DNA of 64,000 bases. Origin: Acidobacteriota bacterium. Its GTDB lineage: Bacteria > Acidobacteriota > UBA6911 > RPQK01 > DATIPO01. This document shows, piece by piece, positions 17,361-25,889 of this stretch (positions are counted from its first letter, which is position 1; each line of letters opens with the position of its first letter). The stretch covers positions 75,330-139,329 of the forward strand of contig DATIPQ010000005.1 in NCBI GenBank assembly GCA_035471785.1. Direction: 5' to 3'. Position numbers and translations under genes: made by a program. The notes under the pieces are model-generated. The model saw nothing but the letters and a program-made list of their open reading frames with translations, searched no databases and was not told the origin of the DNA.

Positions 17361-18643
17361 GTTCCGCTTTGAAATCAATCGCCAAGCCGGCCCACTGCGC
17401 CGAGCTGGCCGGACGTTATCGCCGGGTGCGCGATCTGAGCCTGGAATTGGTCGACCCGCTCTCGGTCGAGGACTGCCAGGTGCAGTCCATGCCCGACGCT
17501 TCTCCCGCCAAGTGGCATCTAGCCCACACCACCTGGTTCTTCGAGACCTTCGTGGTGGACCGCCAGATCGAGGACTACCACCCCTTCCACCCCCACTTTC
17601 AGACCCTCTACAACTCCTACTACAATGCCGTCGGCCGGCCTCATCCGCGGCCCCAGCGGGGATTGATTACGCGGCCTTCCCTCAAGCAGGTTTTCGATTA
17701 CCGCAACCATGTCGACGCCCTGATTCACGACTTGCTGCACAACCAACGGCTGGACCGTGAGGCAAGAGCCGTCATGGAGATCGGATTGCAGCACGAGCAG
17801 CAGCATCAGGAGCTGATTCTGACCGATGTCAAGCATCTGCTCTCGCGCAATCCGCTCCTGCCGGCCTACGACGATCTGGCGCTGCCCCTGGGCCGTGCTT
17901 CAGGTCCCATGCAGTGGTTCGATTACCCGCAAGGACTGCGCGAGGTGGGATTTGAGGGCGATGGATTCGCCTACGACAACGAATCGCCCCGCCACACCGT
18001 CTTCCTGCAGGCCTTTCAGTTGGCTTCGCGCCTGGTGAGCAACGCCGAGTTCCTGGAATTCATGGAGGATGACGGTTACGGGCGGCACGAACTGTGGCTG
18101 TCGGAAGGTTGGGATACGGTCCAGCGGGAAGGCTGGAGTCACCCCTTCTACTGGCAGCGCCGCCAGGACCAATGGCAGGAGTTCACTCTGGGCGGCCTGC
18201 GTCCGCTCGACCCCCAGTCCCCGGTGTGTCACATCAGCTACTTCGAAGCCGACGCCTATGCCCGCTGGGCCGGAGCACGCTTGCCCCGCGAGGAAGAGTG
18301 GGAAGCCGTTGCCGCAGGAGAAGAGATCGAAGGCAACTTCGTAGACGACGAGCTGCTGCATCCTGCGGCTCCCGTTGAGGACGCCGATTCCGGCCGGCCA
18401 TTGCAGCTTTTCGGCGACGTCTGGGAGTGGACCGGGAGTTCCTACAGTCCTTATCCCGGCTATCGGGCCGCCGAAGGCGCTTTGGGCGAGTACAACGGCA
18501 AGTTCATGTGCAACCAGTACGTGCTCAGGGGAGGGTCCTGCGCCACTTCCCGCAACCACATCCGTGCCACCTACCGCAACTTCTTCCCGGCCTCGGCGCG
18601 CTGGCAGTTTTCTGGACTGCGGCTGGCCCGCGATCTGAGCTGA
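17357..18643 (+). CDS. egtB: Ergothioneine biosynthesis sulfoxide synthase
   Basis: 428 residues, the normal length. EgtB is a non-haem iron enzyme that uses O2 to join hercynine with a thiol (gamma-glutamylcysteine or cysteine) to give the sulfoxide. Residues about 12-150 are the DinB-like helical domain with the iron ligands, in WHLAHTTWFFETF and LQHEQQHQELILTD (HxxxHxE). Residues about 185-428 are the FGE-sulfatase domain, with GDVWEWTGSSYSPYPGY and the final VLRGGSCATSRNHIRATYRN. It overlaps egtD by 4 nt. No egtA, egtC or egtE is adjacent, so amidase and lyase steps must be elsewhere or the enzyme uses cysteine directly. Confidence 0.96.
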   Translation: MSSALKSIAKPAHCAELAGRYRRVRDLSLELVDPLSVEDCQVQSMPDASPAKWHLAHTTWFFETFVVDRQIEDYHPFHPHFQTLYNSYYNAVGRPHPRPQRGLITRPSLKQVFDYRNHVDALIHDLLHNQRLDREARAVMEIGLQHEQQHQELILTDVKHLLSRNPLLPAYDDLALPLGRASGPMQWFDYPQGLREVGFEGDGFAYDNESPRHTVFLQAFQLASRLVSNAEFLEFMEDDGYGRHELWLSEGWDTVQREGWSHPFYWQRRQDQWQEFTLGGLRPLDPQSPVCHISYFEADAYARWAGARLPREEEWEAVAAGEEIEGNFVDDELLHPAAPVEDADSGRPLQLFGDVWEWTGSSYSPYPGYRAAEGALGEYNGKFMCNQYVLRGGSCATSRNHIRATYRNFFPASARWQFSGLRLARDLS

Positions 18644-18737
18644 GCAAGGCGCCGGCCTTGGACAGAGTCCGTCGCCCCGACGTCGTTCGACCGGCAGGCT
18701 TGACGGACTCGCTTCCCGCCTTCAAACTGGCTCGGCC

Positions 18738-19976
18738 ATGCACAAGTCTCTTCCGGCGGGTTTGGCCGCTGCTCTACTTCTCTGCTTATTGCCGTATTTG
18801 GCATGTTCGAACCAAGGCAATCCACCGTCCGCCCTCATCTTGATCAGCTTCGACGGCTTTCGCTGGGACTATCTCGATCATGCCGAGACGCCCAATTTCG
18901 ACCGCCTGACTTCCCACGGGATTCGGGCCCGCGGACTGATTCCGGTCTTTCCCACCAAGACCTTCCCCAACCACTACAGCATCGTGACGGGCCTTTATCC
19001 GGCCAATCACGGCGTGGTCGCCAACGTCTTCTACGACCCTGAGTACGATGAGCACTTTCGGGCCGGCACTCGGGAAGCGGCTCAAGAGGAGCGTTGGTGG
19101 GGCGGAGAGCCGCTGTGGGTCAGCGCCGAGCGGCAGGGGCTCAAGACGGCGCCCAAGTTCTGGCCCGGCAATGAAGCCCCTGTCCAGGGGGTGCGGCCCA
19201 GCTACTCGATGCCCTACCAGCACGGGATGCCCAATCCCGAGCGGGTCGAGCAGGTGCTGGAGTGGCTCGACTTGCCCGTTGCTCAGCGGCCCTCCTTCAT
19301 CACCCTCTATTTTTCAATGGTCGACAGCGCCGGGCACGCCTATGGTCCCGACTCGCCTCAGGTGACCGAGAAGGTCGTCGAGGCCGATCAGCTCTTGGGA
19401 CAGCTATGGGAGGGTCTGGAGCAGCGCAGTCTTTTGCAAAGCGTCAACATCCTCATCGTCTCCGATCACGGCATGGTCGCCACCTCGCCCCTCAGGGCCG
19501 TGGCCCTGGACGACTATGTCGACCTGGAAAAAGCCAACGTGGTTCACTGGGCGCCCGCCACCGGACTGTGGCCGTCCGAGGAGAACTTGCAGGAAGTCGC
19601 CGCTGCGGCGGCTCAAGTCCCCCACACCCGTCTGCTCAGCGGCCAGGAGCTGAAAGAGCATTTCAACTACGCCGGACACCGGCGCATCCCTCCCCTCCTG
19701 CTGCTGGCCGAGGAAGGATGGAGCATCGCCACCTCGCAGTTCATCAAAGAGAACCCGGAGCGCCTGCAAGGCGGCTCTCACGGCTACGACCATCGCCTGC
19801 AATCCATGCAGGGGATCTTCCTGGCCCACGGCCCGGCCTTTAAGCAGGGATACGTGGTGGAGGCCTTCGAGAACGTCCACATTCATCCCCTCATGGGCCA
19901 CTTGTTGGGAATCGAAACACCGCCTTCGGACGGGCGTTTAGAGGCCGTTGCACATCTTCTGCGCCAGGCCCCCTGA
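18738..19976 (+). CDS. Nucleotide pyrophosphatase/phosphodiesterase-family exported protein
   Basis: 412 residues. The alkaline-phosphatase superfamily fold is clear: ALILISFDGFRWDYL holds the first metal Asp, VFPTKTFPNHYSIVTGLYP holds the nucleophilic Thr of the NPP branch, and VSDHGMV and GSHGYDHR supply further metal ligands. The N-terminus (LLLCLLPYLACSNQG) looks like a lipoprotein signal, but the lipobox is atypical (Tyr at -3), so secretion is surer than lipidation. NPPs cleave nucleotide or phospholipid phosphodiesters. It follows egtB after 94 nt of non-coding DNA and need not be in that operon. Confidence 0.85.
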   Translation: MHKSLPAGLAAALLLCLLPYLACSNQGNPPSALILISFDGFRWDYLDHAETPNFDRLTSHGIRARGLIPVFPTKTFPNHYSIVTGLYPANHGVVANVFYDPEYDEHFRAGTREAAQEERWWGGEPLWVSAERQGLKTAPKFWPGNEAPVQGVRPSYSMPYQHGMPNPERVEQVLEWLDLPVAQRPSFITLYFSMVDSAGHAYGPDSPQVTEKVVEADQLLGQLWEGLEQRSLLQSVNILIVSDHGMVATSPLRAVALDDYVDLEKANVVHWAPATGLWPSEENLQEVAAAAAQVPHTRLLSGQELKEHFNYAGHRRIPPLLLLAEEGWSIATSQFIKENPERLQGGSHGYDHRLQSMQGIFLAHGPAFKQGYVVEAFENVHIHPLMGHLLGIETPPSDGRLEAVAHLLRQAP

Positions 19977-20002
19977 GTCCCGGGAGCGGCTTGTCAGTAT
20001 GT

Positions 20003-20008
20003 TAAACT
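20003..20008 (+). promoter_or_regulatory. -10-like TAAACT 9 nt before the exonuclease ATG
   Basis: TAAACT is followed by 9 nt and then the ATG at 20018, without a Shine-Dalgarno sequence. It belongs to the leaderless-type arrangement listed in the findings. Confidence 0.4.
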
Positions 20009-20017
20009 CTCCACTTG

Positions 20018-20782
20018 ATGGCACCCACGACTAGCGCTTCCGGCCAGCAACCGGCCAACCGATCCCGCACGCCTCATTCCACCTCGTCACCCAAGCCTGA
20101 GCCGGAATGGAAGGCTCTCCAGGCGGAGGAGATCAACGCCCTGCCCCTGAAGCGCTTCCCGGGTCCTATCCACGTCATCAGCCATAAAGACGAGGCCTCG
20201 CAGGTTCTGCAGCAGGTGAGGGAAGCGGAGATTCTGGGGTTCGACACCGAAACGCGGCCCGCCTTCAAGAAAGGCAGCTACTTTCCGCCCGCTTTGCTGC
20301 AGTTGGCCACCGAAGCTGCCGTTTATCTTTTCCAGATCAGCCAGATCGGTCTGATCAAGGGACTGCGCGACATCATGGCCGATCCCAAGGTGCTCAAGGT
20401 GGGAGTAGGGCTCGATTACGACGTGCGGGAACTGAGAAAGCTGGCCCGCTTCAAGCCGGCCTCTTTTCTCGACGTAGGCGAACAGGCCAAGCGGGCCGGA
20501 ATGGATCGGGTCAGCTTGCGTACGCTGGCGGCCACCTTTCTGGGATTCCGCATCTCAAAGGGCGCCAAGTGCTCCAATTGGGCCGTCTCGAACCTCAAGA
20601 AGAGCCAGATCAAGTACGCGGCCACCGACGCCTGGGTCAGCCGCGAGATCTATCTTTTCATGGCCGGGCGCAATCTCATCGATTATTCCATGCGCGGCAA
20701 CTCCGGCAGGACGGCGAAGGGCAGGAAAGCCGAGAAAAGAGCCCGGGCCGTGTCTCGGAAACAACCCCGAAGGCCCAAGTAG
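20018..20782 (+). CDS. 3'-5' exonuclease, RNase D-like (DEDDy)
   Basis: 254 residues. The DEDD exonuclease motifs are present: Exo I LGFDTETRP, Exo II VGVGLDYDVREL, and the Tyr-type Exo III YAATDAWVSREIY. There is no C-terminal HRDC domain, unlike true RNase D, so it is the short form. The first ~35 residues are Ser/Thr/Pro-rich and probably disordered, and the last ~25 are very basic (RKAEKRARAVSRKQPRRPK), a likely nucleic-acid-binding tail. By family it trims structured RNA 3' ends or DNA 3' ends; the substrate is unproven. A TTG lies directly before the chosen ATG. It converges with ftsY. Confidence 0.88.
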   Translation: MAPTTSASGQQPANRSRTPHSTSSPKPEPEWKALQAEEINALPLKRFPGPIHVISHKDEASQVLQQVREAEILGFDTETRPAFKKGSYFPPALLQLATEAAVYLFQISQIGLIKGLRDIMADPKVLKVGVGLDYDVRELRKLARFKPASFLDVGEQAKRAGMDRVSLRTLAATFLGFRISKGAKCSNWAVSNLKKSQIKYAATDAWVSREIYLFMAGRNLIDYSMRGNSGRTAKGRKAEKRARAVSRKQPRRPK

Positions 20783-20798
20783 CCGGTTGGCGGTCCGA

Positions 20799-21758
20799 TT
20801 ATTGTCGGGGACCGAAGAGGGAGTCGACGTAGGCTTCGGGAGAGAAGCGCATCAGGTCGCCGAGCTGCTCGCCCACCCCGATGAATTCGATGGGGATCTT
20901 GAGTTCTTTGGCGATGGCTACCAGGATACCCCCCTTAGCCGTGCCGTCCAGTTTGGCGACGATCAGGCCGGTCACGCCGCTGACCTTGAAGAACTCGCGG
21001 GCCTGGACCAGGCCGTTCTGCCCGGTGGTGGCATCGAGCACCAGGTAGACCTGGTGAGGCGCCCCCTCGATCTCGCGGGCGGCGATGCGGCGGATCTTTT
21101 CCAGCTCGGCCATCAGGTTGGCCTTGTTGTGCAGGCGTCCCGCCGTGTCGATGACCAGTACGTCCTTGCCGCGTGCCTTGGCGGCCGCCACGGCGTCGAA
21201 GACCACGGCCGCCGGATCGGACCCCTGACGCTGCTTGACCAGGTCGGCCCCCACCCGGTCGGCCCAAATCTGCAGTTGTTCCACGGCCGCCGCTCTGAAG
21301 GTGTCCGCCGCGCAGATGAGCACCTGCCGGTCCTGCTGGCGCCAGCGGTGGGCCAGCTTGCCGATGGTGGTGGTCTTGCCTACTCCGTTGACGCCCACCA
21401 CCAGCACCACCTCCGGCCCGGTTCCCACCTCGGTCCGACGCTCCTGGCCGGATCCGCTGGCCTGCAGGATGTCGAGCACTTCCTGGCGGATCATGCGCTT
21501 CAGCTTGTGGGTGGTGATGACTCGGGTTCCGCGTGTTTCTTCGCGGATCTTGTCGATGATCCCGAGGGAAGTCTCCACCCCGATGTCGGCTCCGATCAGG
21601 ATGCTTTCCAGGTCTTCCAGGTGTTCCTCGGTGACCGGCGTTTCGCCCTTGCCGAAGACCTCCGACATCTGGGTGCTGATGTCCTTGCTGGTGGTCTTCA
21701 GGGCGTCTTTGAGCCGGGCGAAGTAACCGGGCCGCTCCTTGTAGTTGAAAATGCTCAC
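20799..21758 (-). CDS. ftsY: Signal recognition particle receptor
   Basis: 319 residues from a GTG at 21758, normal for forms lacking the acidic A domain. FtsY is the membrane-associated GTPase that receives SRP-ribosome complexes at the Sec translocon. The NG domain is complete: P-loop VGVNGVGKTTTIGKLA, ICAADTFRAAAVEQL, VIDTAGRLHNKA and the G4 motif AKLDGTAKGG. The start is inferred from TAAAAT, a -10-like box 8 nt upstream of the GTG, and from the lack of homology in the 11 upstream codons. That -10 box overlaps the stop codon of birA, the preceding gene. It converges with the exonuclease gene. Confidence 0.96.
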   Translation of the reverse strand: MSIFNYKERPGYFARLKDALKTTSKDISTQMSEVFGKGETPVTEEHLEDLESILIGADIGVETSLGIIDKIREETRGTRVITTHKLKRMIRQEVLDILQASGSGQERRTEVGTGPEVVLVVGVNGVGKTTTIGKLAHRWRQQDRQVLICAADTFRAAAVEQLQIWADRVGADLVKQRQGSDPAAVVFDAVAAAKARGKDVLVIDTAGRLHNKANLMAELEKIRRIAAREIEGAPHQVYLVLDATTGQNGLVQAREFFKVSGVTGLIVAKLDGTAKGGILVAIAKELKIPIEFIGVGEQLGDLMRFSPEAYVDSLFGPRQ

Positions 21759-21766
21759 GGGGGCGT

Positions 21767-21772
21767 ATTTTA
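21767..21772 (-). promoter_or_regulatory. -10-like TAAAAT before ftsY GTG, inside the birA stop
   Basis: On the minus strand TAAAAT is followed by 8 nt and then the GTG start at 21758. The first three bases of the box are the TAA stop of birA. This fits a leaderless ftsY transcript. Confidence 0.4.
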
Positions 21773-22381
21773 CCGTGGATCGGCCGGCCATGAGGGTTCG
21801 GCCGCCAGACGCCCCCTCAGGTCCTCTCCTCCGTCATCTTCGATTTGCCGGTAGTAGTGCTGGAAGCGGTCCAGCAGTGAAGATGCCAGGGCCTCGTCGT
21901 CGATCGACCTGACGCCCTCCAGCAGCAGGGAGGTGGCCGGACGCCTGAGGTCCTTGGGGAAACGCCTCTGGCGCAGGTTGAGCCCCACGCCTACGATGGC
22001 CCAGAGGATCCGCTCCTGCTGGCTGCTCAGTTCGCTGAGAATGCCGCACAGCTTGCGCCCCCCGGCCAGGATGTCGTTGGGCCGCTTGAGGCTCAAGTCC
22101 AGTTCCGGCCCTCCCTGAGACCTGAGAGTGTCCAGTACGGCCGCCATGGCCGCAAGATTGAGCCAATCGGCCTGGGCCGCAGGCCAGGCGGGAAAGACCA
22201 GCATGGAGAGATAAAGACCCTGATCGAGGGCTGAGTGCCAGGTGCGCCCGTATTGTCCCTTGCCGGCGGTTTGGCGGCGGGCCCTGACGGCTCTGGGCCG
22301 GCCCTGGTCCAGAAAGCGCTTGAGATAATCGTTGGTAGAGGGCAGGCTGCGGAAGGTTTCGATGGTCTCGAAGAAGGCCAA
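21770..22381 (-). CDS. birA: Biotin--[acetyl-CoA-carboxylase] ligase, short form
   Basis: 203 residues from a TTG at 22381. It joins biotin to the biotin carboxyl carrier protein through biotinyl-AMP. The catalytic domain is plain: STNDYLK, the adenylate loop TAGKGQYGRTWHS (GRGRxGR-type, altered), the LKRPNDIL motif with the catalytic Lys, KLCGILSEL and VGVGLNL. The N-terminal helix-turn-helix of group II BirA is absent, so it is not a repressor. The C-terminal SH3-like domain also seems missing: the frame stops about 70 residues after VGVGLNL. Upstream in-frame residues are antisense/overlap with the response regulator and are not used. Confidence 0.88.
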   Translation of the reverse strand: MAFFETIETFRSLPSTNDYLKRFLDQGRPRAVRARRQTAGKGQYGRTWHSALDQGLYLSMLVFPAWPAAQADWLNLAAMAAVLDTLRSQGGPELDLSLKRPNDILAGGRKLCGILSELSSQQERILWAIVGVGLNLRQRRFPKDLRRPATSLLLEGVRSIDDEALASSLLDRFQHYYRQIEDDGGEDLRGRLAAEPSWPADPR

Positions 22382-22391
22382 GGCAGCGGCT

Positions 22392-23201
22392 CTAGCGCTC
22401 GTGGCGCTCTTCCTCCAGGATGGCGCGGACGATGTCGGGGAGTTTGCCGGCCAGTCTGGCCACCACCCGGTCGACCTGATCGTCGCCTCGGGGCTCGTTT
22501 TCGGAAGCCGAATCCCCCTCGCCGGACGCGTCCTCGCCGGACGACTCCAGGGAAGCCTGGCGGCTGGCCTCCTGCGCCTCCTGGAGGTGTTCAGGCTCCG
22601 GGACGGCTGCCTCCTCATGGGACGGTTCAGCCTCACCCGCCTCCAGGGGCGCGGCCTCTCGCCTCACCCTCTGGGCCGAGGGGCGGCACTGGTTGGCCTT
22701 GAGGGAAAAGACGAGGCGTTGCGGTTGATCGCCGACCGGTATCTGAAAAATCATGGCGGACTCCGATTTCACGTGCGTCGATTCTTGGACACCCGCCTCC
22801 GAAGCAGGCGGGGATGATCCGTCAGACGCCGTTCCGGCTCCGCTCAGAAGGTCCTTGACCAGATCCACCAGGCTGGCGGGTTCGACCGGCTTGGTGATCT
22901 GGCTGTGATAACCCGCTTCTTCGGCTCTTTCCAGGTCGACCATCTGAAATCGCCCCGCCATCAGAATGACCGGCACATGCTGCAGGCTGGGATTGGCCTT
23001 CACCAGGCGGCACAATTCGTATCCGTCGATGGCTGGCAAAGCGACATCGGCCAAAACGACGTCGATCACGTTATCGGACAGAAAGTCGCGGGCCTTCAGT
23101 CCATCGCTGAAAGAAATCACCTCGACGGCTTCTTCAGCGAAGGACAGCTCGACGATCTTGCGGTTGGTGGGATTAGCGTCGGCCAGCAGGATGGAAGGCA
23201 T
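22392..23201 (-). CDS. Response regulator with Glu/Ala/Ser-rich tail and C-terminal helix
   Basis: 269 residues. Residues 1-120 are a receiver domain with phospho-acceptor D52 (VVLADVALPAIDGYEL) and Lys in ITKPVEP. The usual first acidic pair is LADAN, so one of its two acidic residues is replaced. Residues about 125-235 are a disordered, acidic Ser/Glu/Ala linker. The final ~30 residues (DQVDRVVARLAGKLPDIV, then an acidic helix) form a predicted amphipathic docking helix. No output domain is recognised. It starts 4 nt after bamD stops and lies just upstream of birA, so it is in the same transcription unit as outer-membrane assembly genes. Confidence 0.85.
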   Translation of the reverse strand: MPSILLADANPTNRKIVELSFAEEAVEVISFSDGLKARDFLSDNVIDVVLADVALPAIDGYELCRLVKANPSLQHVPVILMAGRFQMVDLERAEEAGYHSQITKPVEPASLVDLVKDLLSGAGTASDGSSPPASEAGVQESTHVKSESAMIFQIPVGDQPQRLVFSLKANQCRPSAQRVRREAAPLEAGEAEPSHEEAAVPEPEHLQEAQEASRQASLESSGEDASGEGDSASENEPRGDDQVDRVVARLAGKLPDIVRAILEEERHER

Positions 23202-23205
23202 TGAA

Positions 23206-24225
23206 CTAGCGGTTGCCTTCCTGCTTGTTGTTGCCGTTGGTAGAGGCCTGCTCCCCGTTTGCTCCCGACTGGGTCAGCATGCGCCGTTCCTCGGCCTGTT
23301 TGCGGGCCACTTCATAGAGGTCGGCCCGGCCCGAGAAGATCTTCTTGATCAGGTCGAGGGGGTTGAGCACCGAACCATCGTCCTGCTGGGCGATGAGGTT
23401 GGCTCTGCGGCGTTCCGCTTCGCTCTCGTCGATCTCGGGAATGGGCTTTTCCAACAGCTCCAAGCGGTTCACGGCGTCGTCGTAGTAATCCGAGAAGGGG
23501 AACTCGCGGGCGATTTGAGAGAAGTATACGGATGCTTCTTCGCTGCGTTGCATGCGCATCAAGGTGTCGCCCAGGCGGAAGAGAGTCGTGTCCAGTTCGC
23601 TGAATTCCGGAAATTTCTCGAGGACCTCTTTGTAACGGCTTTCGGCGGCCGGGTCGGCGCCCCGCTTGTAGTAGAAATTGCCGATGCCCTGCACTCCCAT
23701 GGCCTGGTTTTCCTTGACCTGAATCAGCGCCTCGCGGGCCGTGGGAGCCAGTTCGCTGTCGGGGTACTCGCGGATGAAACGCTCCAGCTCTGTGTTGGCC
23801 TTGCGGGTGTAGGTGGCGTCGCGGTCAGGCGAGTTCATCAGTTTGTAGTTGACGGCGGCCACCTTCAACTGGGCGTCGTCGGCCATCTCGTGGGTGGGAA
23901 AATAGATGATGAAGTCTTTGTAGTGGCTTTCCGCCTGCAGCAGCCCGTCGGTACCGCCTTCATCGTAGTAGGAATTGGCGATGGCCAGGTAGGCGCTGGG
24001 TGTGTATTCGCTGTCGGGATAGGTATTGATCAGGGTCTGGAAGGACAGCCGCGCCTTGATGAACTGGTTCTTGCGCAGGAACTCGACGCCGTTTTCATAG
24101 AGCGTCTTGTCGGGCGCCACGGCGTCTTCCTGCAAATTGGCGCTCTTCTGTCCGCATCCGGCCGCCAGCAGCACGGCCAGCAGAATGAGAAGCTTGCCGA
24201 TCGTCGGTTTCTTGTTGAGTATCAT
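23206..24225 (-). CDS. bamD: Outer-membrane assembly lipoprotein BamD (YfiO)
   Basis: 339 residues. The N-terminal signal ends in a lipobox (LAAGC), so the mature lipoprotein sits on the inner face of the outer membrane. It is made of TPR-like helical repeats: YENGVEFLRKNQFIKARLSFQ, LAIANSYYDEGG, DDAQLKVAAVNYKLM and ELERFIREYPDSELAP. BamD is the essential TPR lipoprotein of the Bam complex that inserts beta-barrel proteins. It is longer than E. coli BamD (245 aa), with an extra C-terminal, Gln/Asn-rich end. A GAGAG-type ribosome binding site precedes the ATG. The family call rests on architecture and on the preserved YDxGxxxL-type repeats. Confidence 0.88.
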   Translation of the reverse strand: MILNKKPTIGKLLILLAVLLAAGCGQKSANLQEDAVAPDKTLYENGVEFLRKNQFIKARLSFQTLINTYPDSEYTPSAYLAIANSYYDEGGTDGLLQAESHYKDFIIYFPTHEMADDAQLKVAAVNYKLMNSPDRDATYTRKANTELERFIREYPDSELAPTAREALIQVKENQAMGVQGIGNFYYKRGADPAAESRYKEVLEKFPEFSELDTTLFRLGDTLMRMQRSEEASVYFSQIAREFPFSDYYDDAVNRLELLEKPIPEIDESEAERRRANLIAQQDDGSVLNPLDLIKKIFSGRADLYEVARKQAEERRMLTQSGANGEQASTNGNNKQEGNR

Positions 24226-24307
24226 GGTCTACTCTCTTTTCCGCCGCATCGCCTGAACTATCCGCATGCGGCAAACGGATGGGAAGAAATCTCAAGTCTA
24301 AAGAATA

Positions 24308-24979
24308 CTACAAGGCGGCCGCGCCGGCTTGGGCCCGCTGCTGCATCTTTCTGAATGTTTCCTTCGGGTCGTCTGATCCGAAAATCGCCGAACCGGATAC
24401 GATCCAGTCGGTTCCGGCCTGGGCGGCATCGCTCACGTTGTGCGGCCCCATGCCTCCGTCGATCTCGATCTTGGCGGCCAGCTTCCGATCCTCTACTATT
24501 TTCCTCAATTTTCGAATTTTTTCAAAGCTGTGGGGGATGAAGGCCTGTCCAGCATACCCTGGATTGACCGACATGACGAGCACGAAGTCGCATTTGGGGA
24601 GCACGTCTTCCAAGACGGAAACGGGCGAATGAGGGTTCAATGCCACCCCGGCCTGAGCCCCTTTGGCGCGCAGGGCTTCCAGCAGACGGTCGAGGTGAGT
24701 GGCGGCTTCGTAGTGGACGCTCACCATGTCGGCGCCCGCCTCGGCATAGGCTTCGGCCATGCTGTCGGGATTGGAGATCATGAGATGGACGTCGATCTTC
24801 AGGTCAGTCGCCTTGCGCAGAGCCCGTAGAACAGGCAGACCGATGGTGATCTCGGGGACGAAGTGACCGTCCATGACGTCGAAATGGAGCATTTTGGCGC
24901 CGGCCTCGCGCATGGACTCGACGTCCCGGCCCAGGCGGGTGAAGTCGGCCGACAGAATTGAGGGAGCGATCAACGCCAT
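24308..24979 (-). CDS. rpe: Ribulose-phosphate 3-epimerase
   Basis: 223 residues, the usual size. It interconverts D-ribulose-5-phosphate and D-xylulose-5-phosphate in the pentose phosphate pathway. The TIM barrel starts IAPSILSADFTRLG and carries the metal/catalytic motifs MLHFDVMDGHFVPEIT, DVHLMISNP, VLVMSVNPGYAGQAF and IEIDGGMG. All catalytic Asp/His residues can be seen. The ATG overlaps the end of the upstream PASTA gene by 10 nt, indicating translational coupling. Confidence 0.97.
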   Translation of the reverse strand: MALIAPSILSADFTRLGRDVESMREAGAKMLHFDVMDGHFVPEITIGLPVLRALRKATDLKIDVHLMISNPDSMAEAYAEAGADMVSVHYEAATHLDRLLEALRAKGAQAGVALNPHSPVSVLEDVLPKCDFVLVMSVNPGYAGQAFIPHSFEKIRKLRKIVEDRKLAAKIEIDGGMGPHNVSDAAQAGTDWIVSGSAIFGSDDPKETFRKMQQRAQAGAAAL

Positions 24980-25815
24980 CGGCTGGCCACCTCCACGTTG
25001 ATTCGGTCGGTTGCCGCCAGACGAGCCCCGGGCTCGGGATACTGGCGCAAGATGGTTCCCCGCCGAGTCCCTCTCTGAGGAACGTAGCGGATCTCGCCGA
25101 TGCTGATGCCGCGCCGTTCGAAGAGCAGCAGCACGTTGTTGAGCCGCTCCCCCAGGATGTCGGGCATGAGGAATGAGGCCGGGGCCTCGCGCGCCACCAG
25201 CAAGTCGATTTGTGTGCCCCCCGACTTCTCCGATCCGGGTTCCGGGTACTGTTTCAGCACCAGTCCGTCTTCCACTCCCTGGAGACGGATTTCGCTGACG
25301 GCGCCCAGACGGTAGTCGGTTTCCACTAGCCGGGCTCCCGCCGAACGCAAGGTTTCTCCCAGCAGGTTGGGCACCGGCTCTTTGCGCACCCCCCGGCTGA
25401 CGATGACCCGCACCTTTTGCCCCGCCTTGACGCGCGACTGGGGGGGAGGGCTCTGGGAGATGATGGAGCCTTCGGCGACTGAGGCATCGTAGTGACGCGA
25501 GATGACGGCCAGTTGAAGGCGCCGTTGCTGCAATTCCTGCTCGGCCTCTTGCAGAGGACGGCCCACCAGATCGGGGGTCGCCAGGTCGTCGCCGCGGATG
25601 GCCACCTGCATTCCGACGATGGCGCTGGCCAGGGCCACGGCCACCAGGATGCCTGCCAGCAAGGCCAGCCGTCCGATGCTCAGGAACTTGCGGCCAAGCT
25701 CGCGCCGGCTGCGGGCCGCGGCATCAAGAGACCGATCCCGGCTCTCCTTGCCCGCGGGCGCCTCGGCATCTTTCGGCGCGGTCTGCCGAGGGGTTTCATT
25801 GTCGCGTTCCGCCAT
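24970..25815 (-). CDS. PASTA-domain membrane protein without kinase
   Basis: 281 residues. A Lys/Arg-rich cytoplasmic N-terminus with a low-complexity start is followed by one transmembrane helix (LALLAGILVAVALASAIVGM). Three extracytoplasmic PASTA repeats come next, recognised by TPDLVGRPLQEAEQELQQRR, PNLLGETLRSAGARL and PDILGERLNNVLLL. Each is followed by the usual Q/SPxPG or YPEPGSE segment. PASTA domains bind muropeptides or beta-lactams; here no Ser/Thr kinase domain is attached. The start at 25815 has TAAGCT 7 nt before it. It precedes rpe with overlap, so a cell-wall sensing or structural role in the cluster is likely. Confidence 0.9.
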   Translation of the reverse strand: MAERDNETPRQTAPKDAEAPAGKESRDRSLDAAARSRRELGRKFLSIGRLALLAGILVAVALASAIVGMQVAIRGDDLATPDLVGRPLQEAEQELQQRRLQLAVISRHYDASVAEGSIISQSPPPQSRVKAGQKVRVIVSRGVRKEPVPNLLGETLRSAGARLVETDYRLGAVSEIRLQGVEDGLVLKQYPEPGSEKSGGTQIDLLVAREAPASFLMPDILGERLNNVLLLFERRGISIGEIRYVPQRGTRRGTILRQYPEPGARLAATDRINVEVASRWR

Positions 25816-25822
25816 CCGCCAA

Positions 25823-25828
25823 AGCTTA
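25823..25828 (-). promoter_or_regulatory. -10-like TAAGCT 7 nt before the PASTA gene ATG
   Basis: On the minus strand TAAGCT is followed by 7 nt and the ATG at 25815. A promoter here would make the PASTA-rpe pair independent of rsmB. No Shine-Dalgarno sequence lies between. Confidence 0.4.
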
Positions 25829-25889
25829 CCACAGCTTCGCAACTCCCAAGCCCCGACAAGCGACTCCCCAGGGCCTCCCTGCCGTTGGC

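Noticed and set aside
22382-22636. N-terminal extension of BirA (Arg/Ser/Pro-rich)
   Set aside because: It overlaps the response-regulator gene in another frame and looks like a shadow; no helix-turn-helix is present.
22966-24354. A 462-codon plus-strand open frame opposite bamD and the response regulator
   Set aside because: The minus-strand genes have clear signatures; the opposite frame has none and no ribosome binding site.
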